In this document: positions 5,741-8,139 of the stretch, piece by piece | Layout: every line of letters starts with the position of its first letter | Position numbering within the stretch: position 1 is the first letter of the stretch | NCBI GenBank assembly: GCA_015487535.1 | Contig: WFPN01000177.1 | Coordinates: forward strand, 1-8,139 | Direction of reading: 5' to 3' | DNA length: 8,139 nt | From: Aquificaceae bacterium | GTDB taxonomy: Bacteria > Aquificota > Aquificia > Aquificales > Aquificaceae | Translations under genes and position numbers: made by a program | Notes under the pieces: model-generated | Databases searched by the model: none | What the model was told of the DNA's origin: nothing | What the model saw: the letters and a program-made list of their open reading frames with translations, nothing else

Positions 5741-6544
5741 TTACCCCTTGAAGGGCACACCCTTGGTTGGGGATGATGGGACCGCATAGGTCCTCTTTGG
5801 CATCCTTCCAGCCAGGTAGGAGAGCCTTCCCGCTATCGTGGCGTACTTCATGGCCACGGCCATCTTTATGGGGTCCTTGGCCTCCGCCAGGGCTGTGTTG
5901 GTCAGGATCGCGTCCACACCCAGCTCCATAACGGGGGGTATGTCCGCAGCGCTGCCTATCCCCGCATCCACTATAACGGGAACGGAAACGGCCTCCTTTA
6001 TAAACATTATGTTGTAGGGGTTCTGTAGCCCGAGGCCGGAGCCTATCGGGGCCGCCAGTGGCATGACGGCCGCGCATCCTATATCCTCGAACTTCTTTGC
6101 GAAGACGGGGTCGTCGAAGATGTAGGGGAGGACCACAAAGCCCTCTTTAACGAGTACCTTCGCCGCCTCGTAGGTCTGCTCCATATCTGGCAGGAGCGTC
6201 TTCTGATCGCCTATGACCTCGAGCTTTATCCAGTTTATACCCGTGGCCTCCCTAGCGAGCATGGCGGTTTTTATGGCCTCCTCAGCCGTGTAGCAGCCGG
6301 CGGTGTTGGGCAGGATAAGGTACTTGTTCGGATCTATGTAGTCGAGCAGGTTTTCCTTCGTGGGGTCGGTTATGTTAACCCTCCTGACCGCCACCGTTAT
6401 TATCTCCGCTCCCGAGGCCTCTAGGACCTCCTTGTTCTCCTGAAAGCTCTTGAACTTTCCCGAGCCTATTATGAGCCTGGACCTGAAGCGCCTCCCAGCT
6501 ATCTCGAAGGGGTCGTTTTCGAGCAGCTTCTCGTAATCGGTCAT
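5741..6544 (-). CDS. thiG: Thiazole synthase ThiG
   Basis: ThiG builds the thiazole phosphate half of thiamin from 1-deoxy-D-xylulose 5-phosphate, dehydroglycine and sulfur carried as ThiS thiocarboxylate. It is a cytosolic TIM-barrel enzyme. The 267 residues show the family landmarks in order: SRLIIGSGKF (22-31), the stretch around VRRVNI (53-58), PNTAGCYTAEEA (79-90), WIKLEVIGD (105-113) with Lys107 as the Schiff-base lysine, then VDAGIGSAADIP and NTALAEAKDPI. Length is typical. The ATG at 6544 has an excellent ribosome site (GGAGGTG, bases 6556-6550) 5 nt upstream; this site contains the stop codon of the preceding Uma2 gene, so translation is probably coupled. ThiS is two genes upstream. 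ThiF and a dehydroglycine source (ThiH or ThiO) are not in the window. Confidence 0.97.
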   Translation of the reverse strand: MTDYEKLLENDPFEIAGRRFRSRLIIGSGKFKSFQENKEVLEASGAEIITVAVRRVNITDPTKENLLDYIDPNKYLILPNTAGCYTAEEAIKTAMLAREATGINWIKLEVIGDQKTLLPDMEQTYEAAKVLVKEGFVVLPYIFDDPVFAKKFEDIGCAAVMPLAAPIGSGLGLQNPYNIMFIKEAVSVPVIVDAGIGSAADIPPVMELGVDAILTNTALAEAKDPIKMAVAMKYATIAGRLSYLAGRMPKRTYAVPSSPTKGVPFKG

Positions 6545-6548
6545 TCCT

Positions 6549-7100
6549 TCACCTCCAGATCTTTGAGAAATTTAATTTAGCTCTGCACACTCCCAGGTCA
6601 AAGGTGAACTCTCCTTCCCGCTGAAATTTGCTAGCAAGCTCATACTTACCATCCTTGAGCTGGTAAACCTCCACCTCCTCGCTCTCAGGGTCCACCATAA
6701 CGTAGTATTTAACGCCCTGCTCCTCGTATATCTGAAACTTGGTTATCCTGTCCTTCTCGCGGGTGGGGGGAGAGAGTATCTCGAATACAACGAGGGGAGG
6801 AAACTCGAGCTTTTTCTTTGAAAAAAGGTCTCTCTCGAGATCCTCCGAACACACTATAAGGTTGTCGGGTTCTAAAACTGTGTCCTCAGAGATCACCCAA
6901 TCCACAGATATGAGGGATATGCACCTCTCACACCCCTCGAGCTCATCCTCTAGCAGAGAGCCTATGAGCAAGCTTACCCTCTGGTGTTTTGGCGTGGGCA
7001 TCGGGGACATAGCGTAGGGAATACCTTCTATCAGCTCCCATCTTCCCTCCCATCTCTCCCAGTCCTCGATAGTGTAGTGGGGAAGTAGCCTTACCTTCAT
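6549..7100 (-). CDS. Uma2-family (DUF820) restriction-endonuclease-fold protein inside the thi cluster
   Basis: This 183-residue protein belongs to the Uma2/DUF820 family, which has the PD-(D/E)xK nuclease fold but mostly unknown cellular roles. It shows WELIEGIPYAMSP (21-33), the conserved His39, LEPDNLIVC (76-84, with Pro78-Asp79), VVFEILSPPTREKDR (104-118, with Glu107), Lys121, then GVKYYVMVDP (129-138). Asp79, Glu107 and Lys121 could form the metal-dependent active site, so it looks intact. Two cysteines form CERC at 57-60. The ATG at 7100 overlaps the thiS stop (TGATG), with GGAGG just before it; a TTG at 7103 is a less likely start. The gene ends 4 nt before thiG. Activity and any link to thiamin synthesis are unknown; family members are often scattered as apparently free-standing genes. 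Confidence 0.88.
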   Translation of the reverse strand: MKVRLLPHYTIEDWERWEGRWELIEGIPYAMSPMPTPKHQRVSLLIGSLLEDELEGCERCISLISVDWVISEDTVLEPDNLIVCSEDLERDLFSKKKLEFPPLVVFEILSPPTREKDRITKFQIYEEQGVKYYVMVDPESEEVEVYQLKDGKYELASKFQREGEFTFDLGVCRAKLNFSKIWR

Positions 7101-7309
7101 CAACCTCCACCTACGAGCTGGACTATCTCCACCCTGTCCCCTTCCCTAACCTTGCGGGTCCCGTATTCAGATTTAGGAACTACCTCCTCGTTTATGGCTA
7201 CGGCCAGCCCTACCTTCCTGAACTTAACATCCATCAGGTCGAGGAGCTCCATAACGGTTATCTCGTCCTCTATCTCTCTCTCTTCGCCGTTAACGATTAT
7301 CTTGGGCAT
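7100..7309 (-). CDS. thiS: Sulfur carrier protein ThiS
   Basis: ThiS is a small ubiquitin-fold protein. Its C-terminal glycine is adenylated by ThiF and turned into a thiocarboxylate, which donates sulfur to ThiG. The 69 residues begin MPKIIVNGEEREIE. They contain the TVMELLDLMDV helix, the AVAINEEVVPKSEY strand-turn region and GDRVEIVQLVGGG at the end, with the required Gly-Gly tail. Length matches the family (65-70). The ATG at 7309 lacks any Shine-Dalgarno site: bases just upstream are T-rich, with a TATATT hexamer 6 nt away, so the mRNA may be leaderless. It heads the cluster thiS-Uma2-thiG, and its stop overlaps the Uma2 start. It is divergent from lon across 40 bp. Confidence 0.96.
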   Translation of the reverse strand: MPKIIVNGEEREIEDEITVMELLDLMDVKFRKVGLAVAINEEVVPKSEYGTRKVREGDRVEIVQLVGGG

Positions 7310-7349
7310 AAGAAAAATATAATATACTTAAGCTCACAGGAGGTACAGG
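7310..7349. promoter_or_regulatory. Divergent lon/thiS promoter region with overlapping -10 elements
   Basis: The 40-bp gap holds an AT-rich core. On the plus strand TATAAT (7318-7323) is a perfect -10 and would start RNA near 7330, giving lon a leader of about 20 nt with the ribosome site AGGAGGT (7338-7344). On the minus strand TATATT (7321-7316) ends 6 nt before the thiS ATG. The two hexamers share four base pairs, so one site may serve both directions. No good -35 is visible for lon at 16-18 bp. Confidence 0.5.
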
Positions 7350-8139
7350 GTGACACCAGATCTTATGCACGTGCCGGAGATCCCACCCGAGCCGAGGGAA
7401 TACCCCCTCATGCCCCTGAGGGACATAGTGATCTTCCCCACGATGGTCCTTCCCCTCTTCGTGGGCAGGAACTTCTCCATAAAGGCCGTGGAGGAGGCCT
7501 CAAAGAGGGACAAGCTCATGTTCCTTACCCTTCAAAAGGAGAAGGACATAGAGGAACCTACCGAGGACGATCTCTACAAGGTAGGGATAATAGCCCACGT
7601 GATAAGGGTGGTCCCGATAGAGGAGAACAGGATAAAGGTCCTCGTTCAGGGGATAAAGAGGGGGATCATGAAGAAGATGGAGTTCAAGGAGGGGTACTAC
7701 ACGGCCCTCGTAGAGCCCGTGGAGGAGAAGGAGATCGAGGAGAAGGACCTCACCATAGAGGACAAGGCCCTGATGAAGTCTGTCAAGGAGCTCCTCGACA
7801 AGGCCATATCCCTCGGCAAGCAGGTAATCCCCGACATCGTGATGATAATAAGGGACATAGAGGATCCCGGAAAGCTCGCCGATCTGGTCGCCTCCATACT
7901 CGAGATGAAGTCAAAAGAGGCCCAGGAGGTCTTAGAAACCCTCGATCCGAGGGAGAGGCTCAGGAAGATACACCACTTCCTCCTGAACGAGGTTGGCCTC
8001 CTGGAGGTAAAACAGCAGATAAGCGCCCAGGCAAGGGAGCAGATAGAAAAGGAGCAGAGGGAGTACTTCCTGAGGCAGCAGCTCAAGGCAATACAGGAGG
8101 AGCTCGGGGAGGCTGACGAGAGGAGGGCGGAGATAGAGG
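7350..8139 (+). CDS. lon: ATP-dependent protease Lon, N-terminal part (3' end outside window)
   Basis: Lon is a cytosolic hexameric AAA+ serine protease that degrades misfolded and regulatory proteins. The 263 codons visible start with GTG ACA CCA. The N-terminal substrate-recognition domain follows, with YPLMPLRDIVIFPTMVLPL (18-36), VGIIAHVIRVV and IKVLVQGIKRG. The helical region after it contains DPRERLRKI and the typical REYFLRQQLKAIQEELGE (237-254), just before the ATPase. Lon is usually near 780-800 residues, so the ATPase and Ser-Lys protease parts lie beyond the window. The GTG start is chosen because AGGAGGT sits 6 nt upstream; an in-frame ATG at 7365 has no such site. It is divergent from thiS, with a TATAAT -10 at 7318-7323. 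No CIRCE-like inverted repeat is seen upstream. Confidence 0.96.
   Translation, partial: MTPDLMHVPEIPPEPREYPLMPLRDIVIFPTMVLPLFVGRNFSIKAVEEASKRDKLMFLTLQKEKDIEEPTEDDLYKVGIIAHVIRVVPIEENRIKVLVQGIKRGIMKKMEFKEGYYTALVEPVEEKEIEEKDLTIEDKALMKSVKELLDKAISLGKQVIPDIVMIIRDIEDPGKLADLVASILEMKSKEAQEVLETLDPRERLRKIHHFLLNEVGLLEVKQQISAQAREQIEKEQREYFLRQQLKAIQEELGEADERRAEIE

Noticed and set aside
5721..6077. 118-codon open frame antisense in the thiG region
   Set aside because: It is a frame-shifted reading of thiG on the same strand, Arg/Gly/His-rich with no recognisable domain; thiG is unambiguous there.
7101..7103. TTG at 7103 as the Uma2-family start
   Set aside because: The GGAGG directly abuts it, leaving no spacing; the ATG at 7100 gives a better distance and a classic TGATG junction.
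7697..8086. 129-codon minus-strand frame opposite lon
   Set aside because: Ser/Cys/Arg-rich translation typical of antisense to a Glu/Lys-rich gene; lon is clear on the other strand.
1..8139. Search for CRISPR repeats, insertion sequences, tRNA or rRNA genes
   Set aside because: No repeated units, terminal inverted repeats, transposase-like frames or RNA-gene signatures were seen by eye; almost all bases are accounted for by ten coding regions.

Overview
This 8.1-kb window is a compact, gene-dense bacterial chromosome segment. The heavy use of AGG/AGA for Arg and ATA for Ile, the Lys/Glu-rich proteins and the near absence of spacers suggest a thermophile. The gene types and protein style resemble the Aquificaceae (Aquifex/Hydrogenobacter/Thermocrinis relatives). 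That placement is inference, since there is no rRNA here and no search was run. I see no mobile element, CRISPR array, tRNA or rRNA gene. Ten genes are present and the two at the edges are partial. The longest stretch without a gene is about 104 bp (5637-5740).

Layout. (1) 1-738, minus: 5' part of murG (peptidoglycan lipid II synthesis), cut by the window start. (2) A 29-bp divergent gap, then plus: a very small exported monohaem cytochrome c (768-1022). (3) Plus, 1059-3359: a coupled cluster of a DksA-type zinc-finger regulator, an AlaC-type fold-I aminotransferase and a PabC-like fold-IV PLP enzyme, with 8-bp and 4-bp overlaps. (4) Minus, 5636-3343: protoporphyrinogen oxidase (hemY) followed by a ferritin-like/VIT1 fusion membrane protein, joined by a 4-bp overlap. 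This pair overlaps the pabC-like gene tail to tail by 17 bp. (5) Minus, 7309-5741: a thiazole (thiamin) cluster, thiS - Uma2-family nuclease-fold gene - thiG, with every junction tight enough for coupling. (6) Plus, 7350 to the window end: the N-terminal third of Lon protease, divergent from thiS across 40 bp.

The cluster of most functional interest pairs a late haem-synthesis oxidase with a diiron ferritin-like/VIT iron transporter, which suggests joint handling of iron and haem. The thiamin cluster carries an unexpected Uma2-family protein between the sulfur carrier and the thiazole synthase.

At the regulatory level, three minus-strand operon heads (murG, hemY, thiS) lack a Shine-Dalgarno sequence and have a -10-like hexamer only 6-8 nt before the ATG. 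This is the arrangement expected for leaderless transcripts. The cytochrome, thiG and lon starts instead have strong GGAGG-type sites. The lon/thiS gap may hold one AT-rich element serving as -10 for both strands. No regulatory call here rests on more than sequence pattern.
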